Source: an uncultured Prevotella sp. (lineage in GTDB: Bacteria; Bacteroidota; Bacteroidia; Bacteroidales; Bacteroidaceae). Taken from it: a stretch of DNA of 17,909 nucleotides. The translations under genes were made by a program, and so were the position numbers. The notes under the pieces were generated by a model, which worked only from the letters and a program-made list of their open reading frames with translations, searched no databases and was not told where the DNA came from. This document shows, piece after piece, positions 5,569-14,089 of the stretch (position 1 is its first letter; the number at the start of each line of letters is the position of its first letter). The DNA is taken from the NCBI GenBank assembly GCA_900769055.1, contig CAAGFF010000076.1, forward strand, positions 1 through 17,909, given 5' to 3'.

Positions 5569-8439
5569 TTACAGCTTCTGCTCCACCTCAATTTCCGTGA
5601 AGGTCTCGATGATGTCGCCTTCCTGAATGTCGTTATAGTTTACGAGGCTCAAGCCACATTCCATACCCATGGCCACCTCCTTGACATCGTCCTTGTATCT
5701 CTTCAGTGCGCTGATGTCGGCAGTATGCACGACGATACCGTCGCGTACCACACGTGCCCTGTCCTTGTTGTGTACCTTGCCCTCCATGACGAGACATCCG
5801 GCAACGGTACCCACCTTCGATATCTTGAAGACTTGTCTTACCTCCACCTGTCCAGTGGTAATTTCCTTCTTCACCTTGTCGAGCATTCCCACCATAGCAG
5901 ACTTTATGTCGTCGATGGCATCGTAGATGATGGAGTAGGTATTGATTTCAACGCCCTCACGGTCAGCAAGCTTTCTGGCATCCGAGGACGGACGCACCTG
6001 GAATCCGACGATAATGGCATCCGACGCACTGGCCAGCATGACGTCGTTCTCTGAAATCTGACCAACAGCCTTGCTGATGACGTTGACCTGTACCTTCTCC
6101 GTAGAAAGCTTGATGAACGAGTCTGACAAAGCCTCAATGGAGCCATCGGTATCACCCTTGACGATGATGTTAAGCTCCTTGAACGAGCCGAGGGCTATAC
6201 GGTGGGAAATGTCGTCAAGCGACAGTCGCTTCTGCGTGCGCAGTCCCTGCTCACGCTGCAGTTGCTCTCGCTTTCCTGCAATCTCACGTGCCTCCTGCTC
6301 TGTCTCCATGACGTGGAACGAGTCACCAGCCGTAGGAGCACCGTTTAGTCCGAGGATGATGCACGGCTCAGCCGGTCCTGCCTGCTGTATGCGCTGGTTG
6401 CGCTCGTTGAACATCGCCTTGATACGTCCCCAGCTGGTACCGGCTATTACGATGTCTCCCTGACGCAGAGTACCGTTCGACACGAGCACCGTCGACACGT
6501 AGCCACGGCCTTTGTCGAGCGAGGACTCTATGATGGAGCCTGTAGCCTTACGGTTAGGATTGGCCTTCAGGTCAAGCATGTCTGCCTCAAGAAGCACCTT
6601 CTCAAGCAGGTCCTCGACACCGATTCCCTTCTTTGCACTTATCTCCTGACACTGGTACTTGCCGCCCCACTCCTCTACAAGGAGGTTCATGTTGGCAAGG
6701 TCCTCACGTATCTTGTCGGGATTGGCTCCCGGTTTGTCTATCTTGTTGATGGCGAACACCATTGGCACACCGGCAGCCTGAGCATGGGATATGGCCTCCT
6801 TGGTAGTAGGCATCACGGAGTCGTCGGCAGAGATGATGATGATGGCGATATCGGTAACCTGAGTACCACGGGCACGCATGGCCGTAAACGCCTCGTGTCC
6901 AGGGGTATCGAGGAAGGTAATCCTTCGTCCGTTCTCAAGTTTCACGTTGTAGGCACCGATATGCTGAGTGATACCGCCGGCCTCTCCTGCTATGACGTTG
7001 GTATTGCGTATATGGTCGAGCAACGAGGTCTTACCATGGTCGACGTGTCCCATGACGGTAACAATCGGCGCACGTGGCACGAGATCTGACTCGTCATCCT
7101 CCTCCTCGCTAACGGCCTCCTGCACTTCCGCACTTACATACTCTGTCTTGAAGCCGAACTCGTCAGCTACAAGGTTGATGGTCTCAGCATCAAGGCGCTG
7201 GTTGATGGACACCATGATGCCCACTCCCATAAGTGTGCCGATTACCTGGTTGACACCGACATCCATCATTGATGCCAGCTCGCTCACGGTAACAAACTCA
7301 GTGAGCTTCAGTGTCTTGCTCTCCTTGCGCTCCGCCTTTGCCTCGGCATTGAGCTTCTCCTGCACGGCCTCGCGCTTCTCCTTGCGGTACTTCGCACCCT
7401 TCTTGTTCTGTGTCTGCTTCGAGGTGAGGCGCGCCAAGGTCTCCTTTACCTGCCTTGCCACATCCTCCTCGTTCACCTCCAACGGCTTCTGGTTGCGGTT
7501 GCGGTTTTTCTTCTTTTTTCCCTGTCCCTTCGTTGGGTTGGATGCTGCGGAGCCTGGCTGTGCGGCAGCGGTGATGTCCACACGCTCCTTTATCCTTGCG
7601 CGCTTCTTCCTCTCACCATGCTGCTGCTGCGCTTTCTCCTCACGCTCCCTGCGCTTCTCCTCCTTCGACTTCTTCTTTGGGCGGGTGCTCTGGTTGAGGG
7701 CATCAAGGTCTATTTTTCCTAAGACGTTCACCTTCGGGGCGTTGAGCATCTTCTTCTCGCTCTTAAGCTGGAACACCTTTGGCTGAGCCTGCTGTCCGTT
7801 GTCCGCATTGGCTGGTTTAGACTGCTTTACAGAATTGCTGTCAGCCTTAGACTGTGATGCTTCCTCCTTCTTCGGGTTGGCAGGGGCATCCACAACGGGC
7901 TTGGGGTTTGGCGAAGATGCTCTTACAACGGTCTCAACTGGCTGTGAGGTCTTCACCTCCTTAGGCTTCTCCACGGTTGCAGGCGCCGGTTTCTCGGGTT
8001 CTGCCTTTGGAGCTGGCTGTGAGGCGGTCTCTTCCTTGGCCGGGCTAACGGCAGCAGCCATCGGCTTCGGTTCTTCCTTAACTTCTGTAGCACCAGATGG
8101 CTTTGCCACAGGCTTGCCTATGCTGTCGAGATCTATCTTGCCCAGCGGCTTGTACTGCTGCTGCGACGATGGCTCCAGCAGGCTCTCTGCCCGTGTGTCC
8201 TTGGCTTCCGGAGCACGTTTCTTGTCCTTTGTCTTTTTCTGGAGCAGTCTCTCCGCCTCGTTTCTCACGGCGGCATCCTGCTTGAACGCCTCAACGAGCG
8301 CAGAATACTGCGCATCGCTAATCTTCGAGGTCAGTTCAAGCTTCTCCTCTCCAATATCGCTTCTTTTCTCAAGGAATTCAACTGCCGTTTGAAATCCTAT
8401 GTTCAACTCACGTAATGCTTTATTTAATCTGATGCTCAT
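5569..8439 (-). CDS. infB: Translation initiation factor IF-2
   Basis: IF-2 is the GTPase that brings initiator fMet-tRNA to the 30S subunit and promotes 50S joining. The 956 aa include an N-terminal IF2_N-like domain (about 1-55) and a long, low-complexity linker (about 60-375). The linker is first Pro/Ala/Lys/Glu-rich, then strongly basic. A second IF2_N-like domain follows (about 378-430), then the G domain and C-terminal domains. GTPase motifs are G1 GHVDHGKT (464-471), G3 DTPGHE (511-516) and G4 NKID (565-568). The linker carries two copies of LGKIDLD (99-105 and 239-245). The gene follows nusA after an AT-rich 68-nt gap in the rimP-nusA-infB operon. Large plus-strand frames over the linker come from its biased composition and are not genes. 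Confidence 0.98.
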   Translation of the reverse strand: MSIRLNKALRELNIGFQTAVEFLEKRSDIGEEKLELTSKISDAQYSALVEAFKQDAAVRNEAERLLQKKTKDKKRAPEAKDTRAESLLEPSSQQQYKPLGKIDLDSIGKPVAKPSGATEVKEEPKPMAAAVSPAKEETASQPAPKAEPEKPAPATVEKPKEVKTSQPVETVVRASSPNPKPVVDAPANPKKEEASQSKADSNSVKQSKPANADNGQQAQPKVFQLKSEKKMLNAPKVNVLGKIDLDALNQSTRPKKKSKEEKRREREEKAQQQHGERKKRARIKERVDITAAAQPGSAASNPTKGQGKKKKNRNRNQKPLEVNEEDVARQVKETLARLTSKQTQNKKGAKYRKEKREAVQEKLNAEAKAERKESKTLKLTEFVTVSELASMMDVGVNQVIGTLMGVGIMVSINQRLDAETINLVADEFGFKTEYVSAEVQEAVSEEEDDESDLVPRAPIVTVMGHVDHGKTSLLDHIRNTNVIAGEAGGITQHIGAYNVKLENGRRITFLDTPGHEAFTAMRARGTQVTDIAIIIISADDSVMPTTKEAISHAQAAGVPMVFAINKIDKPGANPDKIREDLANMNLLVEEWGGKYQCQEISAKKGIGVEDLLEKVLLEADMLDLKANPNRKATGSIIESSLDKGRGYVSTVLVSNGTLRQGDIVIAGTSWGRIKAMFNERNQRIQQAGPAEPCIILGLNGAPTAGDSFHVMETEQEAREIAGKREQLQREQGLRTQKRLSLDDISHRIALGSFKELNIIVKGDTDGSIEALSDSFIKLSTEKVQVNVISKAVGQISENDVMLASASDAIIVGFQVRPSSDARKLADREGVEINTYSIIYDAIDDIKSAMVGMLDKVKKEITTGQVEVRQVFKISKVGTVAGCLVMEGKVHNKDRARVVRDGIVVHTADISALKRYKDDVKEVAMGMECGLSLVNYNDIQEGDIIETFTEIEVEQKL

Positions 8440-8507
8440 TAATAATATTCCTTAATGTCCTTGTTCCTATTGTTATTTCCTTATCTATTTGTGTCTCCCG
8501 GCACCTT

Positions 8508-9773
8508 TTATTGCTCAAACTCCCTGCGGAGCACATCGAGAACCTGGTCAACTGTCTCCTCCTCAAGGTCAGCCTTCTCAACGAGCATTTCGCGTGGGGC
8601 GTTGAGCACGGCCTTAGCGGTATCGAGTCCGATAGCCTTGATGGCGTCGATAACCCACTGGTCAATCTCGTCAGAGAACTCATCGAGATAGATGTCCTCG
8701 TCGGCCTCACCCTCGGCAACCTCGCGGAACACGTCGATGGTGTATTCTGTGAGCATACTTGCAAGCTTGATGTTAAGACCGCCACGTCCGATGGCAAGGC
8801 TTACCTCCTCAGGCTTGAGGAACACCTCTGCCTTGCGGTTCTCCTCGTCTATGACGATGTTGCTTACCTGCGCAGGGCTGAGGGCACGCTGAATGAACAG
8901 CTTGGTATTGGAAGTGAACGAGATGACGTCTATGTTCTCGTTGCAAAGCTCGCGGACGATGCCATGAACACGGCTGCCCCTCACTCCCACACAAGCTCCA
9001 ACAGGGTCTATGCGGTCATCGAAGCTCTCTACAGCCACCTTGGCACGCTCACCTGGCATACGGGCAATCTTGCGAATGGCAATCAGGCCATCGGCAATCT
9101 CGGGAACCTCAGCCTCAAGGAGTCTCTGCAGGAAGATCGGGCTTGTACGCGAGAGGATAATCTTCGGATTGTTGTTCTCGTTGTCCACACGTGCTATAAC
9201 GGCACGAATGGTCTCGCCCTTGCGGTACTGGTCGCCGTTAATCTGCTCCGACTTGGGAAGTATCAGCTCGTTGTTCTCATCGTCAACGATGAGCACCTCG
9301 CGCTTCCATATCTGATAAACCTCACCGGAAATCACCTGACCCACACGGTCCTTATACTTATTGTACAGAGAGTCGTGCTCCAGCTCAAGGATTTTCGACG
9401 CAAGGGTCTGGCGGAGCGTCAGGATAGCCCTGCGGCCAAACTTGGCGAAGTCAACCCTCTCGCTGACATCCTCGTCAACCTCATAGTCCTCAGCTATCTT
9501 ACGTGCCTCGGTAAGGCTAATCTGCTTGTTCTCGTCGGCCACCTCGCCATCGGCCACAACTACACGGTTGCGGTAAATCTCGAAGTCACCCTTGTCGGGG
9601 TTAACAATGACATCAAAGTTCTCGTCACTACCGAAAATCTTTGCCAGCACGTTGCGGAAACTCTCCTCAAGCACACTCACGAGCGTGGTGCGGTCGATGT
9701 TCTTGGTTTCCTTGAATTCCCGGAACGTGTCGATCATGCTCACTGTTACGTCATCTGTCTTTTTTGCTGCCAT
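8508..9773 (-). CDS. nusA: Transcription termination/antitermination factor NusA
   Basis: NusA binds RNA polymerase and nascent RNA and affects pausing, termination and antitermination. The 421-aa protein has an N-terminal polymerase-binding domain (about 10-130) and an S1 domain (about 140-208, starting DRVGQVISGEV). Two KH domains follow (about 225-360), with GVRGSRV at 263-269 and AIGRGGLN at 327-334. A single acidic C-terminal helix-hairpin-helix-like unit (about 365-420) ends the protein. E. coli NusA (495 aa) has two such C-terminal units, so this shorter form has one, as is common in Bacteroidota. Met 13 is a possible alternative start. Only 3 nt separate it from the end of rimP, implying translational coupling. 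A 427-aa frame on the opposite strand is a shadow. Confidence 0.97.
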   Translation of the reverse strand: MAAKKTDDVTVSMIDTFREFKETKNIDRTTLVSVLEESFRNVLAKIFGSDENFDVIVNPDKGDFEIYRNRVVVADGEVADENKQISLTEARKIAEDYEVDEDVSERVDFAKFGRRAILTLRQTLASKILELEHDSLYNKYKDRVGQVISGEVYQIWKREVLIVDDENNELILPKSEQINGDQYRKGETIRAVIARVDNENNNPKIILSRTSPIFLQRLLEAEVPEIADGLIAIRKIARMPGERAKVAVESFDDRIDPVGACVGVRGSRVHGIVRELCNENIDVISFTSNTKLFIQRALSPAQVSNIVIDEENRKAEVFLKPEEVSLAIGRGGLNIKLASMLTEYTIDVFREVAEGEADEDIYLDEFSDEIDQWVIDAIKAIGLDTAKAVLNAPREMLVEKADLEEETVDQVLDVLRREFEQ

Positions 9774-9776
9774 AGC

Positions 9777-10244
9777 TTATTTGAAACTTATTAAGTATTT
9801 AGTATATTTCACATTATCCATCTGGTAAGTATGGTCCACATCCATCATAACGGGACGTTTCTTGCCCTCCTGCCTTACCTTCTCCGACACGGTGACCGTG
9901 AAGTCGTTGCCGTCAACGCTCTTCAGCACCCCCTTCACCTTCTTGCCTTCGTTGTCGAGCACCTCAACGTTCTTGCCAATGAAGTTCACATACTGCTGCG
10001 GAACCTTAAAGGGCTGTCCAAGTCCTGCCGAGCCTACCTCAAGTTCATAATCCTCCTCGTCACGGTCGAGACGATCCTCTATATAGCGGCTCAGCTCTAC
10101 GCAGTCCTCTATCCACACGCCATCGGCATGGTCTATCTCAACAACAATTCTGTCATCAGGGCTGATTTCAACATCGACAAGGAAATACTCCTTGTCCTTC
10201 AGCCACTCCTCAACTAAATTTCTTACGACGTTTTTGTCAATCAT
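9777..10244 (-). CDS. rimP: Ribosome maturation factor RimP
   Basis: RimP assists maturation of the 30S ribosomal subunit. The 155 aa match the family: an N-terminal alpha/beta domain with DVEISPDDRIVVEID, then CVELSRYIEDRLD and YELEVGSAGLGQPF (a conserved RimP region, usually EVSSPGxxRPL). A C-terminal SH3-like beta domain (about 85-155) holds GKNVEV and KKVKGVLKSVDGNDFTV. The usual SSPG is GSAG here, as I recall from Bacteroidota copies. It is the first gene of rimP-nusA-infB, the same order as in E. coli. The leader is about 85 nt, with a hairpin at its 5' end. No Shine-Dalgarno sequence is seen; the 20 nt before the ATG are A/T-rich. Confidence 0.94.
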   Translation of the reverse strand: MIDKNVVRNLVEEWLKDKEYFLVDVEISPDDRIVVEIDHADGVWIEDCVELSRYIEDRLDRDEEDYELEVGSAGLGQPFKVPQQYVNFIGKNVEVLDNEGKKVKGVLKSVDGNDFTVTVSEKVRQEGKKRPVMMDVDHTYQMDNVKYTKYLISFK

Positions 10245-10297
10245 AAATATTTCATTTCATATTAACAGGTCACACTTCGACCCATATTAAAATAAAA

Positions 10298-10322
10298 TGA
10301 GAGACTCTTTCAGAGCCCCTCA
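10298..10322 (-). terminator. Terminator-like hairpin at the start of the rimP-nusA-infB leader
   Basis: In the minus-strand sense, arms TGAGGGGCTCT and AGAGTCTCTCA pair over 11 positions, two of them G-U, around a 3-nt GAA loop. The U-rich run TTTTATTTT follows. It begins only about 6-8 nt after the predicted start of the rimP transcript (near 10330). It could terminate transcripts arriving from the S41 protease gene, which has no nearer terminator. It could also attenuate the rimP operon or cap its 5' end against decay. Confidence 0.65.
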
Positions 10323-10336
10323 TTCCACTGAACGGT

Positions 10337-10368
10337 GCAAAGTTACGATATTTTTTTCATGTCACCAA
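10337..10368 (-). promoter_or_regulatory. Promoter of rimP-nusA-infB
   Basis: On the minus strand, TTG (10368-10366) is followed after exactly 20 nt by TAACTTTGC (10345-10337). This is a full match to the Bacteroidota -33/-7 promoter. Predicted transcription starts near 10330, leaving a leader of about 85 nt before rimP. Confidence 0.85.
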
Positions 10369-10473
10369 GGAATTGACGAAAAAAGTGATATTATTAGGAC
10401 GTGGCCTATTATAAATGCAAGAACAGAAGCTCATGGTAAGTGTCCACACAAGCCCTATCCACGCTAAAGCCTA

Positions 10474-12147
10474 TCACTTCTCCTCTCCCGACAGCAAGGC
10501 ATTATATTCCTCCGGGTTGGCAAGCAGGCGGCAGGCCTCCTTGAAGAATTTGTCATGGCGCAGGGCGTTGCGCACCTGTCCGGCCTGGTAATAGTAGGCA
10601 GTGACAATCTCGCTGGCTACCATCTGCTTTACGACATCCTTCACTTTGTCCAAATCCTTGCCAACATCATGGCGTAGCTTAGCTTTCAGTGCCTCGAACT
10701 CAGCCTTGGCATCATCATAGTAACCTTCGTATTTCGCCACCTTGACAAGTTCTTCATAAACATCGTTGCTCAGAGGGTCATGCTTGAAGCCACTCTCCAC
10801 AACCATCTTGCGGAAGTCCTCATAGTCGGCATCCGTCAGCTCGAAATCGGCAGCTGGCGCAATGGTCGGATGGCGGTCGATATAGTTAACGATATAGCTG
10901 TGCATCACCTCTGAGGAGTCACGCATGTAAGCAAGATAATAAACTATGTTGGGCAGCGAGTCGGCAGGCACCTCCACGTCAGGCTGTATACCTCCCGCAT
11001 CCTTCACCTTGCGTCCGTTGGCCGTCAGGAACACCTTTGCGAGTGAGTCGGCCACCAGCTCCTCTTTGACACTGTCTGTCTTTCTGAAGTTGCGTGCCTG
11101 TATGCACCTTCCGCTGGGGATATAGTACTTGTTTGTAGTAAGCTTCATCTGGGCATTATACGGCAGTTCGAGCATGGTCTGCACAATGCCTTTTCCGTAT
11201 GTACGCGTGCCCATTATTACCGCACGGTCCATGTCCTGCAAGGCACCGCTGACAATTTCGCTGGCACTTGCCGTTGTGCCGTTGACAAGGACAACGAGCG
11301 GAAGCAACGTGTCCACAGGCTCCACCTGTGTGGAGAAATTGCGGCTTACATGCTCTGCCTTACCACGGTTGGAAACCACGAAACGTCCCTTCGGAACAAA
11401 GACATTGACAACATTCACCGCCTCAACCTCAGAGCCGCCCCCATTGCTGCGCAGGTCGAGGACGAGCGACTTCATGCCCTGCCGCTTAAGGTCTATGACG
11501 GCATTGCGCACCAGCTGGCCGCAATTCTCGGGAAAAGTGGTGAGACTAATAAAGCCCACTCCGTCGGCTATCAAGCCATAATAAGGCACGGCAGGAGTCT
11601 GGATGAGCCTGCGCGTTATCTTGAATACCATGTCCTTGTCCGTTGATGGCCTGTGAACCTTCAGCACGAACGACGTGCCGGCATCTCCACGCAAACGCTC
11701 CGAGACGTAGGAAACCTCCTTGCCCTTCATGAGGCTGTCGTCTATGGAGACAATGATGTCGCCCTTCCTTAGTCCGGCCTCCTGTGCCGGCATACCGAAA
11801 TACGGCTCGTCTATGCACGCACACCCCTCCTTGTAGTTGTACTTTATCGAAGAACCGATACCCGCATACTTGCCCGTAAGCTTGAACTTAAGGTCGTTGG
11901 AGTCCTCGGGACGATAGTATTCCGTATACCTGTCGAGCGATGCCAGCATGGCGTCGATGCCCTCGCCTATGACCTTATTGGCATCGAGCGAGTCAACATA
12001 CAGCATGTCCAGATTCTTGTAAATGGCCGTAAACAGGTCTATGTTCTTGGCCACATTGAAGTTGTGGTCATTATTCTGTGCCACGATGTCGGCTGCTGCG
12101 CAAGACATCAAGGCCACAGCAAGAAGACTTCTTCTAATCTTCATCAT
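10474..12147 (-). CDS. S41-family C-terminal-processing peptidase (CtpA/Prc-like) with PDZ domain
   Basis: This family of exported serine proteases trims or degrades proteins in the envelope from exposed C-termini. From the chosen start it is 557 aa. A Sec signal peptide (about 1-23, basic MKIRRS then a hydrophobic core to VAQ) is followed by an N-terminal helical region. A PDZ domain (about 90-185) holds GIGSSIKYN and AGLRKGDIIVSID. The catalytic core (about 190-350) carries Ser294 in TASASE, Lys319 in YGKG and Gln323, the Ser-Lys-Gln set with the family's spacing of 25 and 4. A helical C-terminal extension of about 200 residues follows. The frame extends to a TTG at 12156, but tandem ATGs at 12147 and 12144 are better starts. 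Its substrate cannot be told from the sequence. It has its own promoter and is divergent from the tRNA gene. Confidence 0.92.
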   Translation of the reverse strand: MMKIRRSLLAVALMSCAAADIVAQNNDHNFNVAKNIDLFTAIYKNLDMLYVDSLDANKVIGEGIDAMLASLDRYTEYYRPEDSNDLKFKLTGKYAGIGSSIKYNYKEGCACIDEPYFGMPAQEAGLRKGDIIVSIDDSLMKGKEVSYVSERLRGDAGTSFVLKVHRPSTDKDMVFKITRRLIQTPAVPYYGLIADGVGFISLTTFPENCGQLVRNAVIDLKRQGMKSLVLDLRSNGGGSEVEAVNVVNVFVPKGRFVVSNRGKAEHVSRNFSTQVEPVDTLLPLVVLVNGTTASASEIVSGALQDMDRAVIMGTRTYGKGIVQTMLELPYNAQMKLTTNKYYIPSGRCIQARNFRKTDSVKEELVADSLAKVFLTANGRKVKDAGGIQPDVEVPADSLPNIVYYLAYMRDSSEVMHSYIVNYIDRHPTIAPAADFELTDADYEDFRKMVVESGFKHDPLSNDVYEELVKVAKYEGYYDDAKAEFEALKAKLRHDVGKDLDKVKDVVKQMVASEIVTAYYYQAGQVRNALRHDKFFKEACRLLANPEEYNALLSGEEK

Positions 12148-12244
12148 ATAATCCAAGTAGTTCTATATATATAATAATGTATATGTCGGGCATCGCCAGC
12201 CAGCCTCCGTTAGGGGCCCTTATGCCTGCCGGCATTGCTCCGGT

Positions 12245-12253
12245 GCAAAATTA
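12245..12253 (-). promoter_or_regulatory. -7 promoter element for the S41 peptidase gene
   Basis: On the minus strand TAATTTTGC (12253-12245) matches TAnnTTTGC and predicts a transcript start near 12238, about 90 nt before the ATG. No clear TTG lies about 20 nt upstream. The leader is GC-rich for an intergenic region, with a 5-bp inverted repeat (ATGCC 12222-12226, GGCAT 12231-12235) right after the predicted start. Confidence 0.65.
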
Positions 12254-12337
12254 CGGAAAATATCCGAGACTGCATCACCTTTTATTGACCAAAACACAAC
12301 TTTTTTGCTGGCAAACAAAAAAAAGTCGCAAAAACAT

Positions 12338-12369
12338 TTGGAGGTTTCGTGGAAAGTATGTACCTTTGC
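12338..12369 (+). promoter_or_regulatory. Promoter of the tRNA-Asn gene
   Basis: TTG (12338-12340), a 20-nt spacer and TACCTTTGC (12361-12369) form a full Bacteroidota promoter. Predicted initiation near 12376-12378 leaves about 10 nt before the tRNA 5' end at 12388. Confidence 0.87.
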
Positions 12370-12387
12370 ACACGCAAACAAGCAAAT

Positions 12388-12461
12388 GCTTCAATAGCTC
12401 AGTTGGTTAGAGCACCTGACTGTTAATCAGGGGGTCGTTGGTTCAAGCCCATCTTGAAGCG
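12388..12461 (+). tRNA. tRNA-Asn (anticodon GTT)
   Basis: The full cloverleaf can be drawn. The acceptor stem is GCTTCAA/TTGAAGC (seven perfect pairs) and the D stem is GCTC/GAGC. The anticodon stem CCTGA/TCAGG carries loop CTGTTAA, with anticodon GTT at 12422-12424. There is a 5-nt variable loop and a T arm with loop TTCAAGC. The discriminator is G at 12461, as expected for Asn. The T stem GTTGG/CCATC has one U-U mismatch (12438 with 12452). CCA is not encoded (GCA follows), so the 3' end must be added. A promoter lies just upstream and a terminator just downstream, so it is a single-gene unit. Confidence 0.95.
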
Positions 12462-12465
12462 CATT

Positions 12466-12500
12466 AAGAGGAGTTACATGGGTAACCCCTCTTTTTTTTT
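12466..12500 (+). terminator. Intrinsic terminator of the tRNA-Asn gene
   Basis: AAGAGG-A-GTTAC pairs with GTAAC-C-CCTCTT around an ATGG loop, giving 11 pairs and one A-C mismatch. Nine consecutive T residues (12492-12500) follow. This is a textbook Rho-independent terminator 5 nt after the tRNA, and it separates the tRNA from rmuC. Confidence 0.92.
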
Positions 12501-12539
12501 GCATAGTCACACTACTAAGTCAATCAACCAAAGGACACT

Positions 12540-14087
12540 ATGGACACCATCATCACCGTATTAGGCATCGCAGTCATGTCACTGGCGGCCTTCATCCTGG
12601 GTAAGAAACTCGAAGAACGGAAAAGTGAGAATGAGACAAACATGCTCAGCGACAAGCTGAAAAGCCTAACGGAACTGAGCAACGAGCGGGAGAACCTCAT
12701 CCGACAGCAGACCGAGGAGATAAGAACCCTCACATCCCAAAGGGACGTGCAGAAAGCCAACGTTGAGAATGTCAACAGGCTTATGGAGCTTCAGCAGAGG
12801 CAGCACGAGGACACCATAGCGAAAATGAAGGGGGAGACCGAAAAGCAGATAGCGGATATCAAAGAGACATACCAGCAGCAGACGGCAGACCTGAAGGCTA
12901 CATACGACAAGCAGCTGGAACAGGCTATTGGCAACGCCAACCAGCAGCTCAACACCCTGAAGGAGATGAACCGCAAGCAGGTGGAAGACCAGATGGTGCT
13001 CATAAGGGAACAGATGAGAACCACATCGGAGACCGTGCTCAAGGCTAGGCAGGCCGAGCTGGGAGAGCGCAACCGCGAGCAGGTATCGAAAATAATCGAC
13101 CCGCTGCAGAAGAGTCTGCAAGACATGCAGGCAGCCCTCAACATGACCAAGGAGCAACAGAAGGAGGCACTGACAAGGCTCGACGAGACCATAAAGCAGA
13201 ACATGAAGCAGAGCGAGTCTCTGGGACAAACCGCCGACAGGCTTACCAGGGCACTGACTGGAGAAGTGAAGGTGCAGGGAAACTTCGGCGAGCTGAAGCT
13301 CAGGCAGCTGCTTGAGGACCTTGAGCTGAAAGAGGGCGAGCAGTTCGACACCCAGGCCACCCTCAGGGACAATGCCGGACGCTCTGCCAAGGGCGATGAC
13401 GGCAAGGGGCTAATTCCCGACTTCATACTCCACTTTCCCAACAACAGACACGTGGTCGTAGACTCCAAGATGTCACTCACGGACTATGAGCGATACATGA
13501 ACGCAGAAGACGGCACGCCAGAGAAATCTTCCTTCCTCAAAGCCCACATCGAGAGCGTGAGGGCACAGGTGAAGAGGCTGGCAAGGAAGGAATATACCCG
13601 ATACCTTCCCGAAGGGTGCAACCGCCTGAACTTCGCCATAATGTACGTGCCCATAGAGGGTGCCCTGAACCTTGCCCTGCTCAACGACCCTACGCTGTGG
13701 CGCGAGGCTTACGACCAGGGAGTGATGATACTCGGCCCACAGACCATGTACATGAACCTCAGGGTCCTGGAGATGATGTGGACGCAGGTCAGACAGCTCA
13801 CCAACCAGCAAGCCATGATAGACGCAGCAAACACAATAGTGGAAAGGGTGCAGGACTTCGGCATGAGGTTCATTGACGTGGAGCAGAGCATGAACGACAC
13901 GATAAAGAAGATGACCAAGCTGAAAATAACCACTGCCGAGAGCGGCCCAAGCATCATCACAGCCGCAAGAAACCTCATCAAGGCTGGCGCAAAGGAGAAC
14001 AAGAAGAAGAAAACACTTTCGCAGATGGACGACTCCCTGTTTATAGAAGACAAGTCAACGGACGAGAGTGGCAAGCAAGAGGAGTAG
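12540..14087 (+). CDS. rmuC: DNA recombination protein RmuC
   Basis: RmuC proteins limit rearrangements between inverted repeats and carry a PD-(D/E)XK nuclease-like fold; their biochemical role is poorly defined. The 515 aa begin with one hydrophobic segment (about 4-21), probably a membrane anchor. A long coiled coil follows (about 24-220, rich in Glu, Gln and Lys, with Met-rich patches). The RmuC domain (about 235-470) opens with VQGNFGE, usually GNWGE, so Trp is replaced by Phe249. It contains IPDFILHFP then VVVDSKMSL, giving the nuclease motif residues D294, D308 and K310. The C-terminus is Lys-rich, then acidic. The start is the only ATG near the block start. No promoter is visible in the 39 nt after the tRNA terminator, so how it is expressed is unclear. 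Confidence 0.94.
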   Translation: MDTIITVLGIAVMSLAAFILGKKLEERKSENETNMLSDKLKSLTELSNERENLIRQQTEEIRTLTSQRDVQKANVENVNRLMELQQRQHEDTIAKMKGETEKQIADIKETYQQQTADLKATYDKQLEQAIGNANQQLNTLKEMNRKQVEDQMVLIREQMRTTSETVLKARQAELGERNREQVSKIIDPLQKSLQDMQAALNMTKEQQKEALTRLDETIKQNMKQSESLGQTADRLTRALTGEVKVQGNFGELKLRQLLEDLELKEGEQFDTQATLRDNAGRSAKGDDGKGLIPDFILHFPNNRHVVVDSKMSLTDYERYMNAEDGTPEKSSFLKAHIESVRAQVKRLARKEYTRYLPEGCNRLNFAIMYVPIEGALNLALLNDPTLWREAYDQGVMILGPQTMYMNLRVLEMMWTQVRQLTNQQAMIDAANTIVERVQDFGMRFIDVEQSMNDTIKKMTKLKITTAESGPSIITAARNLIKAGAKENKKKKTLSQMDDSLFIEDKSTDESGKQEE

Positions 14088-14089
14088 CT

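Noticed and set aside
6968..8392. Large plus-strand frames opposite the infB linker
   Set aside because: They are Ser/Phe/Leu-rich low-complexity products, the reverse reading of Lys/Glu/Ala/Pro-rich codons.
8511..9794. 427-codon plus-strand frame spanning all of nusA
   Set aside because: It is a shadow of nusA; the product is leucine/valine-rich without domain features and has no promoter of its own.
12177..12410. 77-codon frame across the S41/tRNA promoter region
   Set aside because: It overlaps two promoters and the tRNA gene and has no coding character.
12666..13480. Minus-strand frames opposite rmuC that look like membrane proteins
   Set aside because: The hydrophobic Leu/Ser/Cys composition is the complement of the RmuC coiled coil and is not a real transporter.
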